This document shows positions 23,742 to 34,552 of a stretch of DNA of 64,000 bases, piece after piece. A program made the translations under genes and the position numbers. Where the stretch lies: positions 4,278,001 to 4,342,000 of the forward strand of contig BSYQ01000002.1 in assembly GCA_030272585.1 (NCBI GenBank). The letters run 5' to 3'. The notes beneath the pieces are model-generated. The model did not search any database, was not told the DNA's origin, and saw only the letters and a program-made list of their open reading frames with translations. Positions within the stretch are counted from its first letter, which is position 1, and the number at the start of each line of letters is the position of its first letter. Source of the stretch: Bryopsis sp. KO-2023 (Eukaryota > Chlorophyta > Ulvophyceae > Bryopsidales > Bryopsidaceae).

Positions 23742-23876
23742 TGAAAGAGCCTTAGGTGTTGTTCGAGAACTACACGGGCCGGACTACCCCAAAATCAGGT
23801 TACTTACACAACGTTCAGTCTCAATAAGTACCCCACATCCGATCCCTAGGGCTATGACTCATTTCACTCTGAACCA
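23742..23876 (-). repeat. 5' LTR of the gypsy element, with adjacent PBS
   Basis: A 135-bp LTR intact at both ends (TG...CA on the plus strand). Directly beside it, 23740-23723 on the minus strand reads TGGTCCGACAAGCC, a plausible primer-binding site complementary to the 3' CCA end of a tRNA whose acceptor side would read ...GGCTTGTCGGACCA. I could not identify which tRNA. Confidence 0.85.
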
Positions 23877-23880
23877 CTAG

Positions 23881-26110
23881 CATGAGCGAATAAAGTTCTT
23901 AAAAAATAAACTCGGAGAAGAGGGTGAACTAATTTTGGAGGTGTGCAATGTGCTCAACAACAATCGCCTTTCTGCCTGTTTCCCTCATATAAGCTCTCGC
24001 TTTCTCGTAATGCGATTCCTCATTAGATAAAAGTGTCCCTTAAAACTTCTACTCCAAAAATGTTCCGCCTTTTGATTCGAATACTGTAGTTAGATGCTCT
24101 TATGCAAAGAACTCGTAAAGCGTATGTGACCTGCTCCGGATAGTGTGCGTGTTGAGGTTCAAGGCCAAAATGTGTGCCACATTCTCAGGATAGCGTTATT
24201 ATAATATCTGTTTACCAGCGGTCTTGGTAGGTATTTGACTTTGTCGCTATGATGAGCCTCATGGGGTTGCTACTTCGGAAGTTGGATGGGTTGCCCGATT
24301 TATTGGGGGCATTTTCAAGGGAAGATACAAAATCGGCCGAGGGTCACCATGTTTTTTCCATAAAGGTTGTTATAAAACTATTCACTTTTGATTAGGTTCA
24401 ACAATGTAAGGATTACAACTCGGAAAATCTTTAATTTTGTTAGTTTTTCAGCTCAAGATTCTTCCCTTCTGAAACAAACTTTCGCCACTTCGTTATAGTG
24501 CTCGTTGTACTATTGGTCGATTCGCAGCCCATAATTCGTATTTATAAATTTTTTGATACATGGTCACAGTGTTGTCATAAATATTTGCAATAAAGCAAAA
24601 GCTCAACCATATAACTCGGTTATTGTTGAGTTTGTAGACAGGATGCCGAGAAAGTGATGAGGGGAAAAAAAAGGTGGAAGTGATCATTGGATTCGAATAA
24701 AAAGTGCTCGCACTGATGTACATGAAAAAAATTACATGCTAAAAAGAAAAACTAATAACACTGTGCTTTACTCAAGCCGCTCCTCTCCTTGATCCCTCTC
24801 GGCAGCTCCCACTACACACCGGCGCCTTATCTTCGCTTTGGGGCTCACGATTAGGAAATTCAAGATCCTCCAACTCCAAAGCTGGCTGAGGGTGGGGATC
24901 TTGTTTGTCAAAATTCCAAAAGCGAAAAGCTTTGTGACCTTGCCGTTAGCCCACCTATTCTTTGTGAGGTTGGTCCTACAGGTCTCAACCGAACGATGAT
25001 GCCACCTTTGGATTAGTTGCAAGGGGCATCCAATTAAAAAAACGAAATCATGACAGCGAAAAAAAGGGAAAAACTCAAGACCTCTTTGATATCGAGATTT
25101 CTTGCTATTGCATTTTGGACAATTGTTATCTTCTGTTACGCCCAAGGCAGCAAAAATTGGTGCTGATTAGTGCTACCAACTTATCGACAACTTGATGCCA
25201 TTAATGCCCACCATCGTCTCCTTCATAAAGATGGAAAGATTTAACATCTTTTCAGGGAGATATACCTCCCAACGCTAACAAGTGATTAACAAGTGCCCTC
25301 CCCAGTGGGGAGTCCCCACTTTATTTTTACCGCCATTTAAAAAGAGGGGGAAGAGTACATTCGTTTGTAGGAGCAATGTAGAATGAAGCCTATCGAGGAA
25401 GTTGTCCTTGACGCTTTCCGAAAATATGACCGACCACAATCTTCACCCATGCTTCCTTAAAAAAAACTCAGTTTACCAAGCCAAGCTTCGCGCGCAACAG
25501 GATCACTATAAGTCTGACTATCTCACAAGTGGTTATCAGACCTCGAGTGAAACTATCGAAAATCATCAAGTACGGGATTCTTCGGACGGAGAAGTAAATG
25601 ACAAATGACACGGGATCTCAACTTTAGCTCCATCAATAATACTCCTACGTGCCTAAGCAAGATTTAAGGTTGGCTTTTGCAAGTTGGAGAATAGGTGCCG
25701 GAAACTCAGATAGTCAAATCTTTATATTCTCTCCGACTTGCACCCAAGAAATCTATCGTTATAATCATATAGTGCTCCGACTTCAAGCTTCTTTTCTTGT
25801 TTGAATGCTTCTTCGACACTACATTTTCTTCCTTCTGTTAAACTTCGAAGCACACGGTCTTGATTTTTCAAACATCGAACAAAGATTTTCCTTCGTCGAT
25901 TTTAATTACGTCGTGCAAAAAAACTCGAGGGACATTCTCAATTTAACGATGTGGTACTAAGCACAATTTATGATAGTTCGTTTAACGCATTCCACCATTA
26001 AAAAAATCAATGCGATGCAACGTCTCGTAATTATGACCCAAACCTGAACAAAACTCTTCTATGAACCTATTAATAAATTATGTTGATTGGATCCAAATAT
26101 CACACCGGAT
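23881..26110. other. Gene-poor, AT-rich
   Basis: No recognised gene. A 125-codon minus-strand frame (25145-24768) begins with a CPKC pair but has no second metal-binding pair and matches nothing I know. A short GC hairpin (GTGGGGAGTCCCCAC) lies near 25303-25320. Confidence 0.45.
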
Positions 26111-26117
26111 ATAAAAG

Positions 26118-26710
26118 CTAGTCGTGACAAATCGATAAATGATGAAAAGTAAAGCAATGATGACCGGACTTTGACGGTAAATGTTTTTGGTTTAACGTGC
26201 GTTGACGCAAAAATTGAGTGGCGGTTGTCTTGGCCATTAAACGTCTCTCTTTGAACACCACTTGAACATCATCCCATGCTAAATCTCCGACTTTTGCCAA
26301 ATGATTGGATGACGCGCGGGAAAGGAATAAATATGCCAAAACTTCAACGCAAGCTCGACATACCCACAGTTCTGTTGTTCGCAGACCCAGACGTACCAAC
26401 ATCCATAATAGCGCAATGGGCACATCCCTTTCTTGAGGTGTTAGCTTCGCCGCTTGAGTGTTCGTTGCCCACGCTCGAAAAAGGCGGCGCGTTAAAGCGT
26501 CACATGCCGAGTAGTTCGGGGATACAAATGAGTTTGATGAAAAGTGGTGATCGCAAAAACATAAGTAGCATTGGGATCTAGGGTCGTTGCCATGTCATCC
26601 CTCAGCTTGGGGCCCCGGCTTCTCCCTTTTTTTTGGTTTCGGTTAAGAGGCTCAGTCTTCGCCAAGGTTTTAAGCTGTTGCGCTAATAGGTCCTTGTGCA
26701 ATTTCTCCAA
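26118..26710 (-). pseudogene. Possible DIRS/Crypton-type tyrosine recombinase relic
   Basis: The minus-strand frame 26423-26118 contains VLAYLFLSRASSNHLAKVGD followed by LAWDDVQVVFKERRLMAKTT. This resembles the middle of eukaryotic tyrosine recombinases, where a hydrophobic helix with an R-x-S-E-like motif precedes L-x-W-x-DV and then a Lys-Thr turn. The catalytic H-x-x-R box and the Tyr are not visible. A second charged frame upstream (26710-26492) may be the preceding part. The assignment rests on pattern only, but a DIRS-like RNase H relic elsewhere in the window (52.5-53.1 kb) makes it plausible. Confidence 0.33.
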
Positions 26711-28213
26711 CGTATGTTAGGCCAAATCCAAAGTAAATGCTGCTTGGAAATGTTGCAGACGTAAATTGATCTGTAGCTCACGCCAATATCCTGCTTGTGC
26801 AACAGGCTGGCTGCAGCTCAAACCTGAGGTTTGCAGCCTGTCCTACCGATTCTCACAGAGTCCCCTCATTATTAACGCAGCCGTAGCCACCTAACGGCTT
26901 TGCTGCAGCCCCTCACTTCCTTTCTAGAAGTCTCCAGAACATCCTTGGCCGACCCCTTGGTCCAGTCAGTCACGTGTCACCCTACAGGCGGCTACAGCTT
27001 CCCACATCAATCCTGCATCTACTGCAACCGTCTCTAGTAGTCATGTACCTGTCTGCAAGGTGCAGGATGTTTGCAAAGAAAAGCTGCAGTGGATTCGTTA
27101 GAGTAGTCATCTTTCCCAAGCCCTCAACCCACAGCAGTGTGTTTCATAGGTCAGGGTAGGTGTTTTTTTTGTACACCCCCTTTCTCTCTCTCTCTCTATA
27201 TATATATTAACACTAGCGTTACTCATTGCAGCTTCGCTTGCAAATAGACGTCAAAACACAACTTTTGCTGAAAAAGAGAACAAAAAAAGATGCAACGTCA
27301 CAAATATTTTAATTGCATCCCGTTGAGCTTCATATTAGAGACACTCTTTAAATTCATTCAATCTTTTCCTGTTTTTTTATCCATTCAATCTTTTTTAAAG
27401 AGTGATACTATCCCGCACTTGTTTCATATTTTTTTCATATGTTTAGAAATTGAGTTACCTCTTTCCCAAGTGGAATAAAATATCTAACTATTAGTAGTGG
27501 TTATTATATTACAATGAACAAAGACTCCAAATTAACTGAAAATTAGGGGCCGTATTTTTTTCCTCTTATTGCAAGTTCTTGAAATTAATTTGACCGTTGT
27601 AAAGATAGAGAGGATTGAATGGGAAGTTTACATTGTAAAGAATCATTCCATACAGAAATAGAGGACGAATTCTTCTTTACGGGAGGTGGGAGGAATATAT
27701 ACTACATTCTATATACTCATCTTTCCTTAGAGCAAACAATTAACAGGAACGCTAGTCGTCGCTTTCTACGCAGCTTCTGATAGTGAAGCTTGTGGGTGAC
27801 GCAATAGTGGACCGCGTTAACTAGAGAGTTTTTGGTGGACCGGCCCGCCCCCTTTGCGGGCTCTTCTCGCTATATCCCGTATCATCTCGTCCCCCCTCGG
27901 GCCAGTGGTCGCCCAACGTCCCGTATCGTGTATCAGCTTCGCTTGCAAAAAAAGTGAACTTATGGAAATTAGATGAGTTCTTTCGTCGTGCTCAAAATTG
28001 TTGGACTATACTCCAACCCCCCTAGTATTTATTGCCCGCACTTTTCCCTTTTGAACTCGTAGCCACAGCCTCGCAACCCACTCCACGCAAGGATGTATAT
28101 CAGACACGCTCGCATTCACCAGGGTATTGTTCAACCGACAACTTTAACAGTTATGGTGTGCAATTGTTTAATGGTGTTGGTAAGCGGCTGTAAAAAGAGC
28201 AAGTCCTCATGTA
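26711..28213. other. Gene-poor; CTGCAG-rich patch and (CT)n(TA)n microsatellite
   Basis: About 26770-27140 is rich in TGCAG/CAGCC words with small inverted repeats (for example GCTGCAGC and AAACCTGAGGTTT), recalling the internal texture of the hAT-type elements. I found no matching CAG/CTG ends or 8-bp duplication. A (CT)n(TA)n microsatellite lies at about 27182-27208. The string CAGCTTCGCTTGCAAA occurs near 27230 and again near 27932. Confidence 0.45.
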
Positions 28214-28221
28214 TTGATAAT

Positions 28222-29005
28222 CAGACCTGGGCGCCGACCCGCTGGACAGGACCGGACAGGACCGGCAACCACTTTCTGGACAGGATTTGACCTTTATTAG
28301 ACAGGTGCAAGACCGGTCTGGACAGGTCTTGCACCTGTCTAATAAAGGTCAAATCCTGTCCAGTAAAGGGGAACCTTTATTAGACCGGATTACACCTTTC
28401 TGGACCGGTCTTACTCAAAACCCCCCGCTTGTCCGACCTGTAAACCCTGTCTAGACAGGTAGTCGCCTGTCTAATAAAGGCGTCAGACCTGCCAGACTAC
28501 CCTTTCGACAGGTCTTACTGGGCTGACCGGTCTGGACAGGTGTGGCACCTGGTACACCTGTTTTAGACCGGCTCCAGGTCGGTCTGGACAGGTGGGCTGC
28601 CTGTCCAGACCGACCTGAAGGTTGTCTAAAACAGGTCACACAATTAAGCACATATTACGTGCTAATTGTGTATCAACCGAACAGAAACTGAGTTAATTAA
28701 TCAGCTAGTATAATTATATATATTTTTAGTGTATAAGTGACGTGAGCCGGGCTCACCAGCCACCCGATTGTTTCTATTGCTAAAAATAGGTACTTAAAGG
28801 TAACGGCCCCCACTTAAGCGTCCCTGTGGTGGGGTCCATTAGTGATAGTGCCTTCGACTCGGGCTTAGCCAACCCGAGTTCAAATCCTCCTAGAGTCGAC
28901 CGACTCCTTCCAGTCGGAGGCTGGTGAGCTCGGCTCATATCACTTATACAGGTTGGACCGGACCGGACCGGTTTTTCGCTGCCGGTCCGGTCGGGCCCAG
29001 GTCTG
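28222..29005 (+). mobile_element. hAT-type miniature transposon, GGACAGG/ACCGGTC family
   Basis: A 784-bp noncoding element beginning CAGACCTGGGC and ending with its exact reverse complement. It is flanked by a perfect 8-bp duplication TTGATAAT (28214-28221 and 29006-29013), again fitting nTnnnnAn. The first 420 bp are built from GGACAGG, GACCGGTC and TAATAAAGG words and contain strong hairpins. One has perfect 39-bp arms (28276-28314 and 28325-28363) around a 10-nt spacer. Another spans 28556-28636. The right end holds GGACCGGACCGG-type repeats. A separate inverted-repeat element (28731-28949) seems nested inside. The termini match those of the CTGTGCACAG family at 10 of 11 positions (CAGACATGGGC), so one transposase may serve both. 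Confidence 0.85.
28731..28949. repeat. Nested 219-bp inverted-repeat element with B-box-like core
   Basis: Terminal inverted repeats of 31 bp (28731-28761 and 28919-28949, starting GTATAAGTGA) differ at three positions. Between them, 28877-28888 reads GAGTTCAAATCC, close to a Pol III B box, and 28899-28920 is a small palindrome around CCGACTCCTTCCAGTCGG. There is no clear target duplication. It could be a MITE nested in the larger hAT-type element or an ancestral part of it. Confidence 0.6.
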
Positions 29006-29013
29006 TTGATAAT

Positions 29014-32000
29014 TGCTCAGACCGTTTGTTGAAGTAAAAACCAAGTCAGTCTTATTAAACTACTTTATCTCTTTCTATTCTACCCGGATGGCCCAACAAA
29101 TCCCATTTTTGTCTATCTTTTTGTTGTTTTTTCGCTTCAAGTCCCAATCCCTCTCCGTCCTCCTCGCCCCCCACCGCTCTCTTCCCCCCTTTTTTCTCTC
29201 ATAATACACCCCTTGATTCAACTGAAGCATATTTTGAAAGAGGGTTTTTCTCTATAACAATAAAAAGACAAAAAGAAAGGAACAATTTGCAGAAACCACA
29301 GCAAACTTTCGTCCAACTTATATATAGTAATGGAAAATTTTCTTGCACTGTTTTTTTTCCTACCTTATTACTTTTAGGCTTGTGGATAAATTTTCTTAGG
29401 GCAAACACAACTTTTTTCCATGCCACTTGAACTATCATCTACCTTAGTAATTCAGTGGTTTGTGGGGGCAGTTAGCTAAGAGCATGCTTGATATTCTTAG
29501 AGCGAGGCTTTCTCTCGACATGTTGACAATCCTTTCTTTAGTACTTTGGTGCATCTTTGCAAAAGTCCAAGTGAAGATCCTCAAGTATGGTTTGTGAAGC
29601 TTGATTCAATATTATTTATTGTTTATTTGGTAGTTGAGGGAGGGGGGTGATTATCCACCCAAGAGTTTCATCAGCCCGTCAAAGGCTCGTTCTCCTTACA
29701 GTGGATCGATTTTTGATTGCAAGAAAAATGACTGAATTCCAGGTGCTTCTGTGGACTGGTGCACTATTATTAGCCTCGAAAAAAGAAAGGAAAAGAGAAT
29801 TCTCGAAAAAGGAGTCGTCCAATCTTTTCCCAGCACAATATTGTTTTTTTGCTTAAACTCCCTGGAGCTCTCATGTTCCTCTTTTTTTTTGCAAAGCAAC
29901 TTCGTCCTTTGGAAATCCGATCACTCCTGCTCGCTCACTCTCACCTCACTCCTTCCAAACCGTTTTTTTTTGCAGCTGCTCGCCCAACAATATTCGTCCC
30001 CCCCCTGCGTTTGCAAATCGTGAATGTAACAATAAAAAATATGTGGAAAAATGAAAAGGAGCTTTCAGAGTTCGAAACGCAGTGGGGAGTCGAACCCCGT
30101 CATTCTGGGCCATTTCCAGTGCGTCCAAGACCCCCTCAGTTTTTCAACACCAAATAAACCCCGCACAAGGCTTTACTACTCCCTTCAATGCAGCAAAAAA
30201 GAATAACCCCGACGACTTCGTCGCGACCTGTCCCTGGTGGTGTACCGTGGTTCGATTTCGCGGATAGGTAGATGCAAGGACGACCACCAATCAAAAAGTT
30301 TTTCAGCCTCAGCCCCTTAAAAAGAGGCCTTGCACTTCCTCGTGAGAAGCAGTGTGTTTTTCCGACTCGTTGGTGATTGAGTCCTCAGCGAGTGCCCTGT
30401 GTGTCTGACTTGAACCCTCACCTTCCGTCTTGCGCAAGGCGGAAACATTCTCCCCCCTGAACAAAACTATGGCGGCAAGTTTGGGAATACCTCTGCGCGG
30501 TCAGAGTCCAACCTGGGCGTTAACTCTAGGGCCTCAAACAGATCTGGCGACGCGGTTCGTGATATGCTTTGTAGCTGTGGGCAAGGGGACGAAACGTTCG
30601 ACTTTTTTCGACCTCCAACGGTCAACATTCGACCTCCAGCCACGTACACGGGCTGAAAGCTGTGGCTAACCCCGGCGCCGATTGGCGACAGTGCACTTTG
30701 TCGGAGCTACTCTCCAAAACACCCTCATTGAAAGCGAGTGGGTTGCTGTTGACGCAATACCACATTGAAAGTTGCAGAAAGTTGCGAGCTGCAGCGGCTG
30801 TCCTGGTCCGACCCTTGAACTGATCCCAACACGATCACTGATCACCCCCTAGATCCCAAAGCACTGTGATCCAAACAGAAAACTGTTTCGCGGCTGGTGG
30901 CGCCACAGTCCGTCACAACCGCCAGCGTGGCGAGCTCCCAGCCACTCATTCCACCGACGTGTCAGTTGCAGAACTGACATTTGCTTTGAACGCCTCAACT
31001 GAGTTTTGGGTCGACACTTTCGAACCTACTCATTTAAATTCGTATAATGGTTAGCTCAAGTCACCGTGCATCTGAGGATGGCCGGGCCTACCAATGATGA
31101 TGCACGAGTGACTCAGAGCGGGACCCCTCAAGCAAGTTGGAGAGGGGGGCAGGGAGAGGGGGGGGACCCAGCCAATTTTTTTTTTCTTTTTCGACGCGCA
31201 TCGTATGACGTCTTAGGTGTGCGACAGACGAGGCCATTAGAATAAAAACACAATCCTACCGCCGCCGTTGCTGTGGCGATCACGACCGACAGAGGTTGTC
31301 CAGACCTAGTCGACTGGGATCGATTGAATATCGACGCAGCGACAAGCAGAGCTTGGGAGATTGTTGTTGTTAGCAAAAGAAACGTGCACGATCAAGCTGG
31401 TTGCTTGCTTTGGGGTGTCGAGCCTGCAAGTTGTAGGTTTCAGAATGAAACCTGATTGAAACTGGTCGCGGTGATCGCTCGGCCAAGACTAGAAGACTTG
31501 TGTTTGGACTGATGCCCCGACTATTTCGAACGAGAGAAAGACAAGAGGCAAGTGCGGGGAAACTTCTTGGTAGGTTCGTGGTTCGACTTCCTTCTCCGTC
31601 TGACTAGGACCCTGAAACCCTTAGACAAAAACAGAGCTGTGATAAAAAGAGGATGAAGCTGGTGATGCACCCTTATTTTCTCAACCTTTTATCTTTAAAA
31701 AACTTTGAACTCCATTTCTTCCTCATATCAGGCAATAGCTTATTTTTATTGTTGCTTTGAAACAAAATCCAAAATACCATTTGTTGGATTGTGTCTCTCT
31801 TTCAGTTGGTGTTGTTTTTGGACTTGCTTTTTTCTGAGTGATGATGATGCTCCAGGGTGAGTAAGGAGTGTTGACGAAAAGATGCAAAAGATGCCATTCT
31901 TTTTTCTCAGGTGACTTCCAGAAGCTGAGATTCTCTGGACCTGGGCTTCTGTAAAAAACAATGAGTGATTAAGCTTGGCTGAATTGCTTATATACAGAAT

Positions 32001-33777
32001 CGGGGGGAATCATCCCCCCATTTCCCCCCCACACACTCCCATAATATGGATAAGAATTCCTTTGCCACTAACTCAAAACTCCTCCACTTTTCTACCCTTT
32101 TTATGATGATCTTTCCTTTCTTTCAGTTTGTCTGTCTTTTCCAAGGTTCGAATTTTGATTACAAAAAAAAAGAAGGTAAAGATAATATTAATATTTTGAT
32201 TATTAATTTTGGCTGTGGCTTGCTGTGGTTGCAATTGCCCACACAGGATTGAACCTACTTTAATTTAGTTTGCACATTTAGTAGAATCCCTTTTTTTTTT
32301 ACAGTCAAGACTTCACTAAATGGATGGCGATAAAAATGCTGGGGAAGAATTGGTTCTGGTCGGCTCAATAGACTGTAGTCGGGTTACTGATTATCGGGCT
32401 AATTAGAGCCACGAGGTTGACTTTCTCGGTGTCCGACATAGAGTTAGGATAAAGAGCACTATTGGGATTGTAACGAGGACCGTGTTTTGACTTGTGTAAG
32501 ACATTGACGCTCGATAGAGCTTGTGACTCCGACCACTCCTCCCACACGACTTGACTCCCTCTCGTTAACAAAGTGACCCTCTACATAGACACATGTTGGG
32601 TGAAACAATGTTGTGAATGAATTGCTACTACAGGCAGCCAAAAAGGAATTATCATATCACAATCTGTTGTTGCATTGGATGTTGGTCACTTCTAGAGCCT
32701 ACGACTGACCATAATCATGGAGGCTCCGAGTTGCTTTCTGGGAGCCATTCTTTCTTGCACACTCTGATTTCGCTGTGGGTAGGGCTGAGGTTGCTACACC
32801 AACTCCCCCCCCCAAAAAAAATGCTGGAGTTTTGTGGTTGGTTTGTATACAGAACACAGGTTTTGAGGAACCTCTGAAAGGGTCTATGACTGCCCATTCT
32901 TTTTTGCACACATTTTTTCTTTCAATTTTTCTTTTCTTTTCTTCTATTATTTCGCTGAGGCTGCTCCACGCACTCTCCCCCCCCATTTCCCCCACTACCT
33001 GTGGGTATCCCAAAGAAACGACCTTTCACTGTAAGTAATCCATACTCTACATTACATAGGTCGAAAGCACCGGTAGAAATGGATCACAGGAATCCCCAGG
33101 GAAAACTGTTCGCAATGTTGTGTAGGTCAGACTCAAAAGAAGCCAAAAAAGAAAAAAAAGAAAGGGGCCAGGGGGGATTGCAATGTTTTGGATTAGCGTC
33201 TATGTCTGACCCTTTGTTGTGGAGTGGGGTGCAGCCCTTCGACGGCATTTCAACGGGGAAAGATTTCCCTCAGGATTTCTTGCACGAAAATAGTAAAGGC
33301 GTTTCTTTCTAAATGTAGAGCTGGGATTAGATCATAAAATGTGGAATTGTCATTCCATCCTGCTGGCTGCAGTACCTTCCGAGCGTTTTAGCTTGCTCGT
33401 ACTGGTGTGGAAATCGATGCCACCAATCAAGCTTTTGATTGCATCCCCCGTGAACTTGGATAAAAGCGAAGCGCTCGACGCTCGCTGTTCGACTCCCGCC
33501 AGCAAGCGCGACCCCACACGAAACATCTGCCCGCTGGTTCCACGGTGAAATGCCGATCGAATAAACACCCCTGCAAAGACGTCCAAACAGAAGCCAATTT
33601 GTAGACCCAGCATGGCGGACATGTATACCTGACAGACATACGAGCTGGTCACTTCCCAAGGTTTCCCAAGGCCGGTGCCAACAAAAACTTTTCGTTTCCT
33701 CCACGCTTCGTGTGCGACTCTTTCCTCTGTTTTGAATCGAACCTGGTGTATAGCGCTGGTACGTTTGTTCTACAACG
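29014..33777. other. Long intergenic region upstream of the gene island
   Basis: No firm gene. Pyrimidine-rich tracts and homopolymers are frequent. On the minus strand 31376-31128 is an 82-codon frame with a Ser/Thr/Arg-rich start and a small hydrophobic segment (SVVIATATAAVGLCFYSNGL) that could be a first exon, but nothing confirms it. TpsiC-like motifs occur at 30087-30099 (minus strand, GGGTTCGACTCC) and near 31573 (plus strand), without supporting arms. Confidence 0.4.
32742..32995 (+). repeat. Diverged tandem duplication
   Basis: The segment from about 32747 (CCATTCTTTCTTGCACAC) through the C9 run near 32807-32815 recurs in diverged form at about 32894-32990: CCATTCTTTTTTGCACAC, then CGCTGAGGCTGCTCCACGCA and a C8 run. 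The second copy has a pyrimidine-rich expansion. It is noncoding and probably an old local duplication. Confidence 0.55.
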
Positions 33778-34065
33778 ATGGCTGCGGCGGGAGGAGCGTT
33801 CAAACAATGGTTCAATGGACCTGGTGGACCAGTAGCTGGGGGCGGTGAGTGCGACTCTCAATGGATAATTCTGTCTCAGGAGGAGATTTCTTCCCCCTTT
33901 TTGTTTATTCAGTTTATCCCGGAAGTCTTGTGGAGTTGTTGATCATTATTCTTTCGACCTGCGCAGTGTTTTTCTGGGGCCCCACGTTCAAGTGGGCAAT
34001 CAGTATGGCGAACATCGCTGACCTTCAGCGGCCCGCAGAGAAAGTGTCATATCCTCAACAGTGTG
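33778..34065 (+). pseudogene. MPC2: Mitochondrial pyruvate carrier 2, 5' half only
   Basis: MPC2 pairs with MPC1 in the mitochondrial inner membrane to import pyruvate. Two exons are clear. Exon 1 (33778-33844) encodes MAAAGGAFKQWFNGPGGP and ends at donor GTGAGT. Exon 2 (33967-34065), after acceptor CTGCGCAG, encodes VFFWGPTFKWAISMANIADL then RPAEKVSYPQQC and ends at donor GTAAGC. The intron phase (1) matches. These residues are the family signature: VFFW-x-P, KW, AD and RPAEK-x-S-x2-Q. The conserved second half, with the W-S-R-Y and P-K-N-W motifs and remaining membrane helices, is not found in any frame before the next gene starts at 34553. A foldback repeat lies just after the exon 2 donor. 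This is therefore a truncated gene, unless a very distant exon 3 exists. Confidence 0.75.
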
Positions 34066-34077
34066 GTAAGCTCGACC

Positions 34078-34252
34078 TTCCCTGCAAGAATGGGGAGGGA
34101 CCATACCTCGAAAAACAGCGCATTCCTACTGGGCAAAGAACGGTAAACCTTTTGTACTTTCAGGCAAGTCAGGTGCCCAGTTGGAATGTGCTGTTTTTCG
34201 AGGTATGGTCCCTCCCCCCCTCCCATTGGTCCGTACTTTTCCCTTGCAAGAA
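34078..34252. repeat. Foldback element: 40-nt arms, 40-nt loop
   Basis: Positions 34095-34134 and 34175-34214 are reverse complements at 38 of 40 positions (left arm starts GAGGGACCATACCTCG), separated by a 40-nt loop. A near-identical direct repeat flanks it: TTCCCTGCAAGAA at 34078-34090 and TTCCCTTGCAAGAA at 34239-34252. The unit lies 13 nt after the exon 2 donor of the truncated carrier gene. It could be a small transposed foldback element or a hairpin RNA (miRNA/siRNA-like) precursor; the two mismatches and arm length suit either. Confidence 0.8.
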
Positions 34253-34552
34253 AGCCATTGCGATAAGTACCTTTTGTACAGGAACTCCGACCGTCCAGCG
34301 CCACAAGTTCGTTTTCTGGACGACAAACGTCTTGATCCACGTGATATTTTCGTTCACTCAAGAAGCGCGTCGGACCCTTTCCCAAGAGAGACATTTTCGT
34401 TGTTTTGCATTCAGACTTCTGGGAGGTAACTGTTGGCGCGCAGTCAGGAAAAGCTTGACGACCCGTTTGCAAAACCACTGTTCCACGAGTTTCGGCTGAA
34501 TAAACCACCGTGACATAAAATCTGCTTCCGCAACGAGAAAAAGGAGGAAAAG

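Larger units (their letters stand above)
21304..23876 (-). mobile_element. Compact Ty3/gypsy element with gag-integrase fusion
   Basis: A 2,573-bp LTR element read on the minus strand. Two 135-bp LTRs (21304-21438, 23742-23876) differ at about three positions. They start TG (TA in the left copy) and end CA, and are flanked by CTAG at 21300-21303 and 23877-23880 (five bases, ACTAG, if the terminal A is shared). A primer-binding-like TGGTCCGACAAGCC adjoins the 5' LTR after one base. A G-rich purine tract (about 21449-21440 on the minus strand) precedes the 3' LTR. Coding order is gag then integrase. Protease, reverse transcriptase and RNase H are absent. Two in-frame stops and a frameshift disable the copy. 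About 2% LTR divergence suggests a moderately recent insertion. Confidence 0.88.

Noticed and set aside
26770..27140. A fourth motif-filled hAT-type element (CTGCAG words)
   Set aside because: The texture is similar, but I found no inverted CAG termini and no 8-bp duplication.
33849..34499. 216-codon plus-strand open frame as one protein
   Set aside because: Only its MPC2 exon 2 part is recognisable; the rest is read-through of an intron start, a foldback repeat and unmatched sequence.
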